From Kofleriaceae bacterium (GTDB lineage: Bacteria; Myxococcota_A; Polyangia; Haliangiales; Haliangiaceae), in contig JACKDR010000016.1 in assembly GCA_020633495.1 (NCBI GenBank), positions 124,001-188,000 on the forward strand: DNA of 64,000 nt. Reading direction: 5' to 3'. The translations under genes were made by a program, and so were the position numbers. Under the pieces are notes generated by a model that saw only the letters and a program-made list of their open reading frames with translations, searched no databases and had not been told where the DNA came from. Below, piece by piece: positions 1 through 12,463 of this stretch. Within the stretch, counting starts at the first letter, position 1. The number at the start of each line of letters is the position of its first letter.

Positions 1-230
1 GGGCGCGGGTCTACGTCGGCGCCGCCACCGACGACGGCAGCTTCACCGACGCCGACCGGCAGCGCTTCGGCGACGCGCTGCGCGACGGCGGCGTCGATCA
101 CACGATCGAGGTCTACCCGGCGCGCCACGGCTGGGTGCCGTCGGACACGCCGGCGCACGACGCCGCGGCGACCGCGCGCCACTGGGAGACCCTGCTGGCG
201 CTGTTCGCCGCGACGCTGACGCCGGCGTGA
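1..230 (+). CDS. Dienelactone hydrolase-family protein, C-terminal fragment (5' truncated)
   Basis: Only the last 75 codons are in the window, read from base 3 to the TGA at 228-230. The fragment keeps the end of an alpha/beta-hydrolase fold: a strand (RVYVGAATDD), then EVYPARHGW carrying the histidine that usually completes the Cys/Ser-Asp-His triad of dienelactone hydrolases, then a D/A-rich stretch and a helix with a tryptophan (HWETLLALFAA). The order strand, HGW, D-x-A, W is typical of this family's last 70 residues. The substrate cannot be inferred and the nucleophile lies outside the window. It converges on the minus-strand operon that ends at 289. Confidence 0.65.
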   Translation, partial: ARVYVGAATDDGSFTDADRQRFGDALRDGGVDHTIEVYPARHGWVPSDTPAHDAAATARHWETLLALFAATLTPA

Positions 231-288
231 TCGCGACGCGGCGACGCCCGCCCGCCGCGGCGTCGCGGGCCCGCGCGCCGCGGCCGCG

Positions 289-1440
289 CTACTCGGTGGC
301 GGTGGTGGCGGCGGCGTCCGGCAGCCACAGCGCGGCGGCGCCGTCGATCTCGGACTCGACCAGCGACGGCTTCTCGGTGTACGCGCCCTCGAGCTTGGCG
401 CGGTACAGCGACAGCGGCCCGGCGGGCAGGCCGGGCACCGCCTCGGCGGCGTCGGCGTCGGCGTCATCGTCGCCGTCACCGGCCTCGCCGCCGTCGGCGT
501 CCTGGTCGCCGTCCCGGGCCTTGTCCTTGCCGTCGTCGGCGTCCTTGCCGTCGCCGCCCTTGCGCGGGCCCAGCACCAGCGCCCAGCGGCCGTCCGGCGC
601 CAGCGACACCGGGTAGTAGCCCTTCCAGCACTTGTACTCGCCGCCCTGGACGCGCGCGATGCACGCCTGGGTGCCCTCCTGGATCAGCAGCCACTCGCCG
701 GACCACGACCAGTCGACGACGACGCCGTCCTGGATCGACTTGCGCCGCGCCGCCTTGCCGTCGAGCGCGAACGTCATCAGCATCTCGGCGTCGATCTGCT
801 TGCGCTTGACCCACGCGGTCGTGGCGTAGACGCCCATCGCGCGGCCGCCGTCGGGCGACGCCGAGAAGCCGCGCAGCGGCGGCTCGGGCGCCAGGTTGCG
901 GCGCGCCGTCGGGTGGTTCAGCGGCGCCGCCCAGATGCCGTCGGCGTCGGCCCACACCAGGTCGCGGCCGCCGTCGCCGGCGACGACCCGGGCGCCGGCG
1001 GCGGGCACCGCGCGGCGCGCCTTGCGGCCGGTGACCAGCGAGCGGATCACGACGTGGCCGTCGGCGTCGCCGCACACGACCGACTTGCCGTCGAGGGTGA
1101 CCCGGGCGTCGCTGGCGCACGGCAGCGGCTCGGCGGTCGCCGGCAGGGCGCCACCGGTGCGGAACCAGTACCAGGCGCCGCCGAGGTCGAAGATGACGAC
1201 GTGGCCGTCGGCGTCGGACCGGATCATGCGGACGTCGGCGGCGGCGCCGTCGCCGGGCAGCGCGGCGAGCTCGATCGCCGGGCCCTTGCCGCGAGGATCG
1301 GTCTGCCACAGCGCGTGGTCGCGGGCGAACACGACCGCGGCGGTGCCGAAGTCGTCCTTGCCGGCGCGCGCCGGCGGCGCCGCGACGGCGGCGGCCAGGG
1401 TGGCGACGGTGGCGGCGGTGACGAGGTGCTTCACGTTCAC
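289..1440 (-). CDS. Secreted protein with beta-propeller-like repeats and an acidic tail
   Basis: This is a 383-residue protein with an N-terminal signal peptide (MNVKHLVTAATVATLAAAV, likely cut after PARA). The body alternates short strands with D-G turns (VVIFDLGGAWYW, VVCGDADGHVVIRSL, DLVWADADGIWAA), as in WD40/PQQ-type propellers, but I recognise no named family. Residues around 295-335 form a K/D/G-rich, strongly acidic linker. It is last in a minus-strand operon and starts 13 bases after the stop of the gene upstream. Its neighbours are a VWA membrane protein and a DUF4159 protein, so a cell-envelope role is possible. Function is unknown. Confidence 0.7.
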   Translation of the reverse strand: MNVKHLVTAATVATLAAAVAAPPARAGKDDFGTAAVVFARDHALWQTDPRGKGPAIELAALPGDGAAADVRMIRSDADGHVVIFDLGGAWYWFRTGGALPATAEPLPCASDARVTLDGKSVVCGDADGHVVIRSLVTGRKARRAVPAAGARVVAGDGGRDLVWADADGIWAAPLNHPTARRNLAPEPPLRGFSASPDGGRAMGVYATTAWVKRKQIDAEMLMTFALDGKAARRKSIQDGVVVDWSWSGEWLLIQEGTQACIARVQGGEYKCWKGYYPVSLAPDGRWALVLGPRKGGDGKDADDGKDKARDGDQDADGGEAGDGDDDADADAAEAVPGLPAGPLSLYRAKLEGAYTEKPSLVESEIDGAAALWLPDAAATTATE

Positions 1441-1453
1441 GGCCGCAAGCCTG

Positions 1454-2647
1454 TCACCGGACCAGCAGATCGGCCACCGCGGGCGCGTGCGCCACCGCGG
1501 AGGTCACGAACCGGCCCTTGCCGGGGACCTCGAGCAGCACCGCCGGCCCGAACCGCGGCATGTGGACGTCGAGGGCGCGGACGCCCGCGGCCAGGGCCCG
1601 GGCGCCCTGCTCGAAGGCCGGCTTCGACAGCGGCTTGCCCTCGACGAAGACCTCGGACAGGAACTCCAGCGGCGCGACCCACTCGGCGCCGTCGCGGTGC
1701 AGGCGGTCGCGGACCTGGCCGGGCAGGTTGTCGCCGCGGCGGACGATGCCGTCCCAGTCGCGCTTGCCCAGCGCGGCGGCGACGTCGAGATCGAAGCGCT
1801 CGGCCGGGAACACCAGCACCAGCGCGCCGTCGATCTCCGAGAACGACAGCGGCGGGCCGGCAGGCGCGGCGGGCGCGGGCGCCGGGGCCTCGGCAGGCGC
1901 GGCCGGCGCCGGGGCGGGCCGCGCCGGCGGCTCGGCGATCTTCGGCTGCGCCGGGGCGCCGGGGATCATCGAGAACCGATCGATCGCGGCGAGCTGGTTC
2001 TCCATCAGGAACGACTTGCGCTGGTCCCAGGTGCCGTCGGCCTCGAGGACGTCGACCACCAGCAGGTCGCCGCGGCGCTCGAAGGTCACGCCCTCGAGCC
2101 CGGCCAGGATGGCCTCGTCGTCGAGCTCCTCGAGCCGCTTCTCGTAGGCCATGATCTTGGCCTCGAACTGCGGCTTCGACAGCTGGCCGGCGGCCTGGCG
2201 GCCGTCGACGTCGATCGTCGGATCCAGGGCCCACGCGATCAGCGCGATGCCGCGCAGGTCACGGGCGCTGCGCGCCACCAGGACCGCGTCGCCCCACGAG
2301 CCCAGCGCGAACAGCCGGCCCAGCCGCACCGGCAGCTTCTCGCACATCGCGATCAGCGCCTCCTTGGCGGGGCGCAGATCGAGCGGCACCACCGGATCGG
2401 TGCGCGGATCGGGGCGCATCGGCGCCACCGAGTCGTCGATGACCATCAGCCGGGCCTCGCCGCGGCGCCGGAACGGCACCGACGGCGACAGCTCCATCTC
2501 GAGCCGCGGATCGTGGCGATCCGGGTCGAAGATCTTCTTCTCCTTCGCCGCCTCGGGGCCGCCCAGCGCGTCGATCAAGATCTCCGGGTCGAGGGCGCCC
2601 TTCGCGTCGAAGATGAGGTCGGTGACCAGACTGTCGAGGGCGAGCAT
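1454..2647 (-). CDS. Hypothetical protein (397 aa) in the VWA/DUF4159 operon
   Basis: The protein is 397 residues long from the ATG at 2647. The frame stays open further upstream, but that part overlaps the preceding gene and is low-complexity Arg/Ala/Pro. No signal peptide or membrane segment is visible. The N-terminal half (to about residue 235) is a mixed alpha/beta region; an Ala/Pro-rich linker follows (about 235-265, repeats of APAP); then a C-terminal domain starts with FSEIDGALVLVFPAERFDLD and ends near VADLLVR. I recognise no family. It lies 14 bases after the VWA/amidotransferase-like gene and 13 bases before the secreted propeller-like gene, which indicates co-transcription. Confidence 0.7.
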   Translation of the reverse strand: MLALDSLVTDLIFDAKGALDPEILIDALGGPEAAKEKKIFDPDRHDPRLEMELSPSVPFRRRGEARLMVIDDSVAPMRPDPRTDPVVPLDLRPAKEALIAMCEKLPVRLGRLFALGSWGDAVLVARSARDLRGIALIAWALDPTIDVDGRQAAGQLSKPQFEAKIMAYEKRLEELDDEAILAGLEGVTFERRGDLLVVDVLEADGTWDQRKSFLMENQLAAIDRFSMIPGAPAQPKIAEPPARPAPAPAAPAEAPAPAPAAPAGPPLSFSEIDGALVLVFPAERFDLDVAAALGKRDWDGIVRRGDNLPGQVRDRLHRDGAEWVAPLEFLSEVFVEGKPLSKPAFEQGARALAAGVRALDVHMPRFGPAVLLEVPGKGRFVTSAVAHAPAVADLLVR

Positions 2648-2661
2648 GGGATGGGGGCGTT

Positions 2662-5157
<2,496 letters not shown>

Positions 5158-5179
5158 CGCGGCGATCCCGTCGGCGCGG

Positions 5180-5998
5180 TCACGGCGCCGGCTCCTTGTC
5201 GGCGGGCGCGGCGCCGTCGTCGGGCTTCCAGCGGCGGCGCCGCATGATGAACGGGACGTGGACCTGGTCGGTCTTGTAGTCCAGGCACAGCGCGTACATC
5301 ACCAGGTTGACGCCCATGCGGAACGCCAGCTCGCGCTGCCGCTCGCCGTCGGGCTCGCACTGGAACTCGTAGTTGCCGAAGTTGTCGCGCGACCACGCCC
5401 CGCCCATGTCGTTCTGGACGTAGGCGACGACCATGCGGTCGTCGCGGGTCACCGCCTCCATGACCGGGCTCAGCGCCCAGCGCCCGACCGGGCGGTCGAG
5501 CAGGTAGAACGACTTGTAGACGACGTGGTCGGTGGAGACCAGCTCGAGGCCGACCTGCGGCGCCGGGAACACCGCCTCGATCAGGTGGCGCACCGACTGG
5601 TCGAAGGCGCCGTCGGTCGAGCCCTCGGCGGAGTCGATGATCAGGAAGCCGCCGAAGGTGAGGAACCGGCGCAGCGCCTCGATGCCCTCCTTGCTGGGCA
5701 GCGGGAACTCGCGGTCGCCGGCCAGGTACAGCACCGGGGTCTCGTGCAGGTCGTCGCTGGTCGGCGTCACCAGCGGGCTGTCGAGGTCGACGTCGATCGA
5801 CGTGCGCTTCTCGATCTCCCACAGCAGCCGGCGCAGCGCGGTCGGCCGCGGGTTGCTGCTGTCGGCCACCTGCAGGGCGCCGAACCGGAACCGCGAGCCG
5901 CGGCCCAGGGCCCAGGCCGGGCGCTCGCCGCCGGGCAGCGCCAGCGCCGCGGCCGCGACGGCGGCGCCCCGGAGCAGCTGGCGGCGGGTGATCGACAC
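5180..5998 (-). CDS. Tat-exported DUF4159 domain protein
   Basis: The protein is 272 residues. The N-terminus is a twin-arginine signal (ITRRQLLRG, then an Ala/Leu-rich core ending near RPAWA), so it should leave the cytoplasm folded. The mature part fits DUF4159: SRFRFGALQVADSS at the start, PVLYLAGDREFPLPS and FLTFGGFLIIDSAEG in the middle, and GVNLVMYALCLDYKTDQVH near the end. DUF4159 resembles a degenerate amidotransferase fold and is regularly encoded beside VWA/BatA proteins, as here. It is the first gene of the minus-strand operon running down to 289. Only 44 bases separate it from the divergent outer-membrane protein gene, so both promoters must sit there. Biochemical role unknown. 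Confidence 0.88.
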   Translation of the reverse strand: MSITRRQLLRGAAVAAAALALPGGERPAWALGRGSRFRFGALQVADSSNPRPTALRRLLWEIEKRTSIDVDLDSPLVTPTSDDLHETPVLYLAGDREFPLPSKEGIEALRRFLTFGGFLIIDSAEGSTDGAFDQSVRHLIEAVFPAPQVGLELVSTDHVVYKSFYLLDRPVGRWALSPVMEAVTRDDRMVVAYVQNDMGGAWSRDNFGNYEFQCEPDGERQRELAFRMGVNLVMYALCLDYKTDQVHVPFIMRRRRWKPDDGAAPADKEPAP

Positions 5999-6042
5999 GC
6001 CGGAAAGGTAGCAGGTTCTCGGACTGTGTTAGCCTGCGGCCG

Positions 6043-6830
6043 ATGTCGCCAAGAGGGGCCGCCGTCCTCGCCAGCCTGGCCGCTTCGTTGCTCGTGGTCC
6101 CGGCCGCCGCCCGGGCCGGCGGCGCCCCTGCCGGCGCCGCGGACGCCGCGGACGACGACGACGACAACGCCGACCTGGTCGGCCTCGACGACGGCGACGG
6201 CGACGGCGGCGCCGGTGACGACGAGCCCCGCCTGATCACCGCCGCCGACCGCGCCGCCGACCCGGACGAGCCCGGCGAGCCCCGGTTCAAGGATCACCGC
6301 CACCAGTTCGGCATCGGCCTGCAGATCCCCGTCGGCCTGCGGGTCATCAAGCCCTACGAGGACGAGTACTGCGGCCAGCGCGACACCAACGAGGGCAGCG
6401 GCAACGCCAAGGTCTGCGTCGGCCGGGTCCCCGCCACGCTCGACTTCGAGATCGCGTACGGCCTCAAGCCCAACCTCGAGCTGCTGTTCGAGCTCCGGCT
6501 CGGCCTCGAGCGCGACTTCGGTCCGACCTACGCGACCACCGACAACGGCCCGCGCCTGTTCCAGTGGTCGCCGGGCGTCAAGTTCTACTTCAGCGACGCC
6601 GGGGTCTCGAAGCTGTTCTCGACCGTGCAGCTCGCGTTCGACAACACCGGCTACGACAAGCCCGCGGGCACCAGCCGCGGCATGGACTTCATCGTCCGCA
6701 ACGTCAACGGCCTGCAGCTCGATCTGCACCCGTCCTACGGGCTCTACGTCTACATCGGCGAGGAGCTCGGGCTGAAGCGCTGGATGTGGTTCACCGGCGA
6801 GTTCGGGATCGGGATCCAGGGACGCTACCC

Positions 6831-6834
<4 letters not shown>
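6043..6834 (+). CDS. Probable outer-membrane beta-barrel protein with acidic N-terminus
   Basis: The protein is 263 residues with a signal peptide (SLAASLLVVPAAARA). Residues 27-75 are very acidic (runs of DDDDD and DGDGDGG). From about residue 85 the sequence shows amphipathic strands with aromatic ends (HQFGIGLQIPVGLRVI, LDFEIAYGLKPNLELLF, GVKFYFSDAGVSKLF, YGLYVYIGEELGLKR) and closes on GEFGIGIQGRYP, typical of a small barrel. Cys pairs at YCGQRD and KVCVGR could form a disulphide. Its TGA overlaps the ATG of the ABC ATPase gene (ATGA), so it heads a three-gene operon. Whether it is functionally tied to the transporter is unknown. Confidence 0.75.
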
Positions 6835-7816
<982 letters not shown>

Positions 7817-7820
<4 letters not shown>

Positions 7821-8620
7821 CCGACCGGCTCGGCCGCATCTGGGCGATCGCGCTCAACACCTTCCGCGAGGCGGTCCGGATCCGCGTCCTGTACGGGATC
7901 CTGTTCCTGGTGGTCGCGGCCAACGTCTTCGCGATCGTCCTCGGCGAGATGTCGATCCACGAGGAGGCGCGGGTCGCGCGCGACGTCGGCCTGGCCGGCA
8001 TCTCGCTGTTCGGCGCGCTGACCGCGATCTTCCTCGGCGTCGTCCTCCTGTACTCGGAGGTGCAGCGCCGCACCGTCCACGCCATCGTCGCCAAGCCGAT
8101 CGAGCGCTGGGAGTTCGTCCTCGGCAAGTACCTCGGCATGGCGACCACGCTGACCGTGCTGGTCGGCCTGTTCGCCGCCGCGATGGTGGTGCTGCTGCTG
8201 TACCAGGGCGTCGGCGTCTCGGGCGCGGTCGTCAAGGCGGTCGTGCTGGCCTGGGGCGAGGTCATGGTGGTCGCCGCGATCGCGCTGTTCTTCTCGGCGT
8301 TCTCGACCCCGTTCCTGTCGGGCATCTTCTCGCTCGGCCTGTTCGTGATCGGCCGCATCACCCCCGACATCCAGGCCGCGCTCGGCTCCAAGGAGGCGTC
8401 GGCGGGCAGCAAGACGCTGCTGCGCGTCGTCCTCGAGATCGTCCCGGACCTGCACCTCTACGCGGTGTCGGGCCGCACCCTCGACGGCCAGCACGTCTCG
8501 GTCAACGGCGACTTCGTGTCGTGGGGCTACGTCGCGACCGCCGGTGGCTACGGCCTGCTGTGGATCGGCGGCCTGCTGGCCCTGGCGATCGTCATCTTCC
8601 AGCGCCGCGACTTCGCGTAG
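7817..8620 (+). CDS. ABC-2 type transporter permease
   Basis: The protein is 267 residues with about six hydrophobic segments: LYGILFLVVAANVFAIVLG near the N-terminus, ISLFGALTAIFLGVVLLY, MATTLTVLVGLFAAAMVV, VMVVAAIALFFSAF, IFSLGLFVIG and GLLWIGGLLALAIVIF at the end. The arrangement, with a conserved cytoplasmic loop (VQRRTVHAIVAKPIERWEFVLGKYLG), matches ABC-2/NosY-like permeases. The ATG overlaps the ATPase stop by four bases (ATGA), so the two proteins are translationally coupled subunits of one exporter. The gene converges on the minus-strand gene at 8636 with a 15-base gap. Confidence 0.9.
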
Positions 8621-8635
8621 CGCGCCGGTCGGGCG

Positions 8636-9591
8636 TCACGGGCCCGCGCGCCGCACCTCCCAGCCACGCGCGGCGCGCTCGACCCAGACCACGCCCGCGG
8701 CGTCGGCGGCGAGCGCCGCGACCTCGCCGGTGTGGACCACGACGGTCGCGCGCGGGCCCGGGCCGACCCGCACGATCACGCCGTCGGCGGCGACGTAGGC
8801 GTGGTCGGCGGTCGCCGCGCACACCGGCGCGTCGCCGCGGCGCAGCGCGCGGACCGCGGTCGGCGCGCCGCCGGGCTGGAGCACGACCAGCTCGGTCGCG
8901 GTCAGCCCGGCGTGGACGTAGACCAGCTGCCCGGCGGCGGCCAGGACGCAGCGCGGCCGCGCCGACTCGTCGACGACCCGGGTCACGGCGCCGTCGCCGG
9001 CGATCGCGACCAGCTGGTCGTCGAGCGCGCCGTAGACGACGCCGCGCAGCGCCGCGAGCTCGGTGAGCCGGTCGTCGGTGGGCAGCGCGACGCTGGCGGT
9101 GACGTCGACCGGCGCGCCGCCGCCGCGGTCGACGCGGGTCAGCGGGCGGGTGACGTCGTCGATCGCGCCGACGAGGTCGTCGCCGTCGACCGCGACCGCG
9201 ATCGCGCCGGCCCGGGTCCGCGCGACGTCGCGGGGCGCGCCGTCGGGATCGAGCGCGACGACCCGGCCGTCGCGGCCCCAGACGTAGGCGACGTCGTCGG
9301 CGACGACCAGCGGGCCGGCGGGGACCGGCGCCGCCGCGCGGGCCAGCACCGCGCCGCCCGGCGCCGCGGTCCACAGGGGGCGCGCGCGGTGCCGCCGGCC
9401 GGATCGTCGCCGACCGCGCGGGTCGTCACCAGGACGCGGCCGCCGGCGCGCGCCACCGCCTCCGGCCGCAGCGCGTGGTCGGGATCGGCCAGCGTCGCCA
9501 GCGCGTCGCCGCGCGCCAGGCCGCGACAGCCCGCCGTCGCGGCGAGCGTCGCGGCCAGCGCGAGCGTCGTGGCGCGAGCACAGCCGGGCAT
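8636..9591 (-). pseudogene. Lipoprotein with beta-propeller-like body, frame broken once
   Basis: Translation from the ATG at 9591 gives a lipoprotein signal with lipobox ATAGC (Cys22), then propeller-like sequence to about residue 70 (GGRVLVTTRAVGDDPAGG). There the frame runs into Arg-rich nonsense. The protein resumes in another frame (PLWTAAPGGAVLARA) and continues as repeats with D-G turns (VVADDVAYVWGRDGRVVALD, AVDGDDLVGAIDD) to the stop at 8636. The break lies near 9376-9392, in a GGGGG plus alternating CG run; the total length of 956 is one base short of a whole number of codons. If the base is restored the product is about 318 residues. Either a missed base or a real mutation would explain it. 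Confidence 0.65.
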
Positions 9592-9617
9592 CCGGTCCGG
9601 GTGTAGACTCGCCCGGC

Positions 9618-10306
9618 GTGCGCAAGAAGCTCCTGATCGCCCTGGCGTTCGCCGCGGTCGTCCTCGGCGTGCTGGTGACCCGCGCCGTGTGGGAGGGCCG
9701 CCGCGCCCTCCGCGACGGCGACGCCGCCGCCGCCCGCGGCGACACCGGCGCCGCGATCGACCACTGGCGCCGCGCGCGCGCTGGTACGTGCCCGCGGCGC
9801 CGCACGTCGCCGCCGCCTACGGCCGGCTCGAGCGGGTCGCCACCGCCGCCGAGGCCGCCGGCGATCGCGCGACCGCGCTGGCGGCGTGGCGCGGCATCCG
9901 CAGCTCGGTGCTCGCGACCCGCTCGTTCTTCACGCCCCACGCCGATCGCAAGGCGGTCGCGGACCGCCACATCGCGGCGCTGATGGCCGCCGAGCCGGTG
10001 TGGGGCCAGCCGGCGCCCGCCGGCGCCGACCCCGACCCGAGCTGGCGCGCCGCCCCGGACGCCGGCGACACCGCCGAGGCCCGGCAGGCGTTCTACGCCC
10101 GCCAGCTGGCGCGCGACGACGCGCCGTCGCTGGCGTGGGTCGCGATCGCGCTGGCCGGCTTCGGCCTGTGGATCGGCGGCGCGATCCACTTCGCGCGCCG
10201 CGGCCTGGACGACGCCGAGCGCCTCGATCGCCGGGTCGCGGGCGCGGCCGGGGGCCTGGTGCTGCTCGGCCTCGTGGTCTGGGTCGTCGGTCTTTACAAC
10301 GCCTAG
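9618..10306 (+). pseudogene. Small membrane protein gene with one frame break
   Basis: The gene starts with GTG at 9618 and shares a 26-base divergent interval with the lipoprotein gene. The first 55 residues (an N-terminal membrane helix, LLIALAFAAVVLGVLVT, and a helix ending AAIDHWRRAR) read in one frame. The rest (WYVPAAPHVAAAYGRLERV onward) is in another and ends with two membrane helices (AWVAIALAGFGLWIGGAI and GLVLLGLVVWVVGLY). The junction is the alternating CG run near 9770-9781; the length of 689 implies one missing base. Restored, it would be a 229-residue protein with three membrane helices and a soluble middle. I do not recognise the family. Confidence 0.65.
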
Positions 10307-10362
10307 CCCGGGCCATAGCCTTGCCGGGCTGCGGTCCCGGGGGATCGCGCGAGGACGAGGTC

Positions 10363-12216
10363 ATGGCCAAGAACCTGGGAACCGCTGTCATCGGGCTGCT
10401 CGATCACGAGCGCGTCGACCTGCGCGCCGCCGCCACCACCGTGCTGGCCGCGGTCGGCAAGGGCGACGCCGCGGTGGTCAAGGCGCTGACCGCGCGGCTC
10501 GCCGACGCCGACGGCGTGGTCCGGCGCATCGCGCTCGAGGGCCTGGCCGAGATGGGCGCCAGCGGCATCGCCGCCCACCTGGTGCCGCTGCTGCGCGGCG
10601 ACGACGCCACGCTCGCCGAGCGCGCCGCCCAGCTGCTGGCGGGGCAGGGCGCCGCCGCCGAGAGCGCGCTGCGCAAGGAGTTGAGCGCCGGCACCGTGCA
10701 GGCCCGCCGGGCGATCGCGTCGCTGCTGCTGCGCCGGGGCACCCAGGCCGCGGTCGACGCCGTGATCGATCAGCTCGCCGACGTCGAGCTGGGCGAGCAG
10801 GCGCTGCAGCTGCTGCGCGCCGAGGTCGATCACCACAACGAGAAGGTCGTCGCGATCATCGAGAAGTCGGCGCTGGCCCGCGCCGCCGACGTCGGCAAGA
10901 CCGTCAAGAAGGAGTGGGCGCGCGCGCTCCGCGACGCCGACAAGCAGGCCGCCGCCGAGGCCAAGGCCGCCAAGGCCAAGGCCGCCAAGGCCAAGGGCAA
11001 GGCCGGCCAGGGCGACGGCAAGGCCGCGCCGCCGTCGGGCAACGGCCACGCCGCCGGCCCCGACCCCATGCGCGACCCGGCGGTCGCCGCCGGCGTCCAC
11101 GAGCTCGGGCTGCTGCTGCGGCTGATCGGCTACATGGCGCGGCCGTCGGCGCTGTCGCTGCTGATGGGCAAGATCGGCGACGACTGGCCCCGCGCCGTGC
11201 GCCTGGCCGCGATCGCGGCGCTGCGCCGGATCGTCGCCAGCCACGAGGGCAAGAGCACCGATGCCGCGATCGAGCGGCTGATCGCGCTGGCCGACGGCGC
11301 CGACCTCGCGGTCGCGCAGTCGGCGATCGACACGCTGCGCGGCGCCCGCATCCCCGAGCGCCTGGCCAAGCCGTTCGCGGCGCTGGCCAAGTCCAAGAAC
11401 TCGGCGGCGCAGAAGCTGGCGATGGAGCGGCTGCCCGCCGGCGGCGGCGCCGCCGCGGTCAAGGCGCTGATCGACGCGCTCGCCGGCGACGACCCGACGG
11501 CGCGTGACGCCGCGGCGCGCGGCCTGGCCAAGGCGCCCGAGGCGGTGCTGCCCCTGGCCCGCGGCCTGGTGGCGGCGCGCGACGAGCAGGTGGCGCGCCG
11601 CTTCGCCGGCGCCCTGCGCCACCATCGCGGCCACGTCACCGCCGCCGCGATCGACGAGCTGGTCGCCGCGGCGCGCGGCCACCTCGACCTGCACGCCAAG
11701 GGCAAGGCCGACGCCGACAGCGTCCTGCTCGAGCGCATCCTGGTCGAGACCCTGGCCGACGTCGCGCCGGCGCAGCACGTCGAGATCCTCTTCGACCACG
11801 CCCGCCGGCTGCGCCGCGCCGGCAAGCCGATCGAGGCGTTCGGCGCGCTCAAGCCGCTCTTGCGCAGCCACGCCGACCTCGACGCCGCGATCGACGACGA
11901 CCAGCGCTTCTTCATGGCCGTGCTCGGGCTGCAGGCGCTGGGGCAGGGCATCCTGCGCGCCGGCGGCGACGAGCCGGTGATCGATCAGTTCAACCGGCTG
12001 GCCGAGCGCGGCTTCCCGGTGGCCAAGAAGCTGGCGCGTGAGAAGGACGTCGCCGACGACGCGATCTACGCGCTCGGCTTCCGGCTGCTCGAGAACAAGG
12101 ACGCCGACGAGGAGCTCGGCGCCGAGCTGCTCCAGGGCATCATCGACGAGCGGCCGCGCTCGAAGCTGGCCAAGAACGCGCGCAACAAGCTCAAGCTGTC
12201 CGGCTACGCGGACTGA
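10363..12216 (+). CDS. HEAT-repeat protein with Ala/Lys-rich linker
   Basis: The protein is 617 residues from the ATG at 10363, which is preceded by GAGGACGAGG. Residues 1-190 are HEAT-like helical pairs (KALTARLADADGVVRRIALE, ALRKELSAGTVQARRAIASL). Residues about 190-230 are an Ala/Lys-rich linker (repeats of AKAKAAKAK). A second helical array follows from about 245 to 440 with the same repeat rhythm (LMGKIGDDWPRAVRLAAIAAL). The last 170 residues are helical and TPR-like. No signal peptide or membrane helix is visible. Such solenoids act as protein-protein scaffolds; the partner is unknown. It stands alone, 57 bases after the frameshifted membrane protein gene. Confidence 0.8.
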   Translation: MAKNLGTAVIGLLDHERVDLRAAATTVLAAVGKGDAAVVKALTARLADADGVVRRIALEGLAEMGASGIAAHLVPLLRGDDATLAERAAQLLAGQGAAAESALRKELSAGTVQARRAIASLLLRRGTQAAVDAVIDQLADVELGEQALQLLRAEVDHHNEKVVAIIEKSALARAADVGKTVKKEWARALRDADKQAAAEAKAAKAKAAKAKGKAGQGDGKAAPPSGNGHAAGPDPMRDPAVAAGVHELGLLLRLIGYMARPSALSLLMGKIGDDWPRAVRLAAIAALRRIVASHEGKSTDAAIERLIALADGADLAVAQSAIDTLRGARIPERLAKPFAALAKSKNSAAQKLAMERLPAGGGAAAVKALIDALAGDDPTARDAAARGLAKAPEAVLPLARGLVAARDEQVARRFAGALRHHRGHVTAAAIDELVAAARGHLDLHAKGKADADSVLLERILVETLADVAPAQHVEILFDHARRLRRAGKPIEAFGALKPLLRSHADLDAAIDDDQRFFMAVLGLQALGQGILRAGGDEPVIDQFNRLAERGFPVAKKLAREKDVADDAIYALGFRLLENKDADEELGAELLQGIIDERPRSKLAKNARNKLKLSGYAD

Positions 12217-12322
12217 GCGGTCGCGACCGCGCGCGAGGCGCCGCGGCGTGCCGAGGCGGCCCCTCGGTTCCACCGAAAGGCCGGACCAATCTCCGGGAGC
12301 GCTCCCCCACAGGGAACGCCGG

Positions 12323-12354
12323 TTGTCCACGCTCGACTGCACAGGTTGTCCACA
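12323..12354 (+). promoter_or_regulatory. Pair of DnaA-box-like 9-mers
   Basis: The 247-base gap between the HEAT gene and the PilZ gene holds TTGTCCACG (12323-12331) and TTGTCCACA (12346-12354), same orientation, starts 23 bases apart. TTGTCCACA is the form of the DnaA box common in high-GC bacteria. No AT-rich unwinding region and no dnaA, dnaN or gyrB is nearby, so this is more likely a DnaA-titrating or regulatory site than an origin. The match is seen directly; the function is inference. Confidence 0.35.
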
Positions 12355-12463
12355 GGGGGCCTGCCGGAGATTCAGTCGTCCTTCCGGGGGGATCAACGGG
12401 GAAGCTTGGCCTCCCTGACAGATCGCCGCAGCCGGGGTCGCGCGGTCCGCCGCGCCGGCGCGC

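Noticed and set aside
12323..12354. Replication origin
   Set aside because: Only two DnaA-box-like 9-mers, no AT-rich region and no dnaA/dnaN/gyrB nearby.
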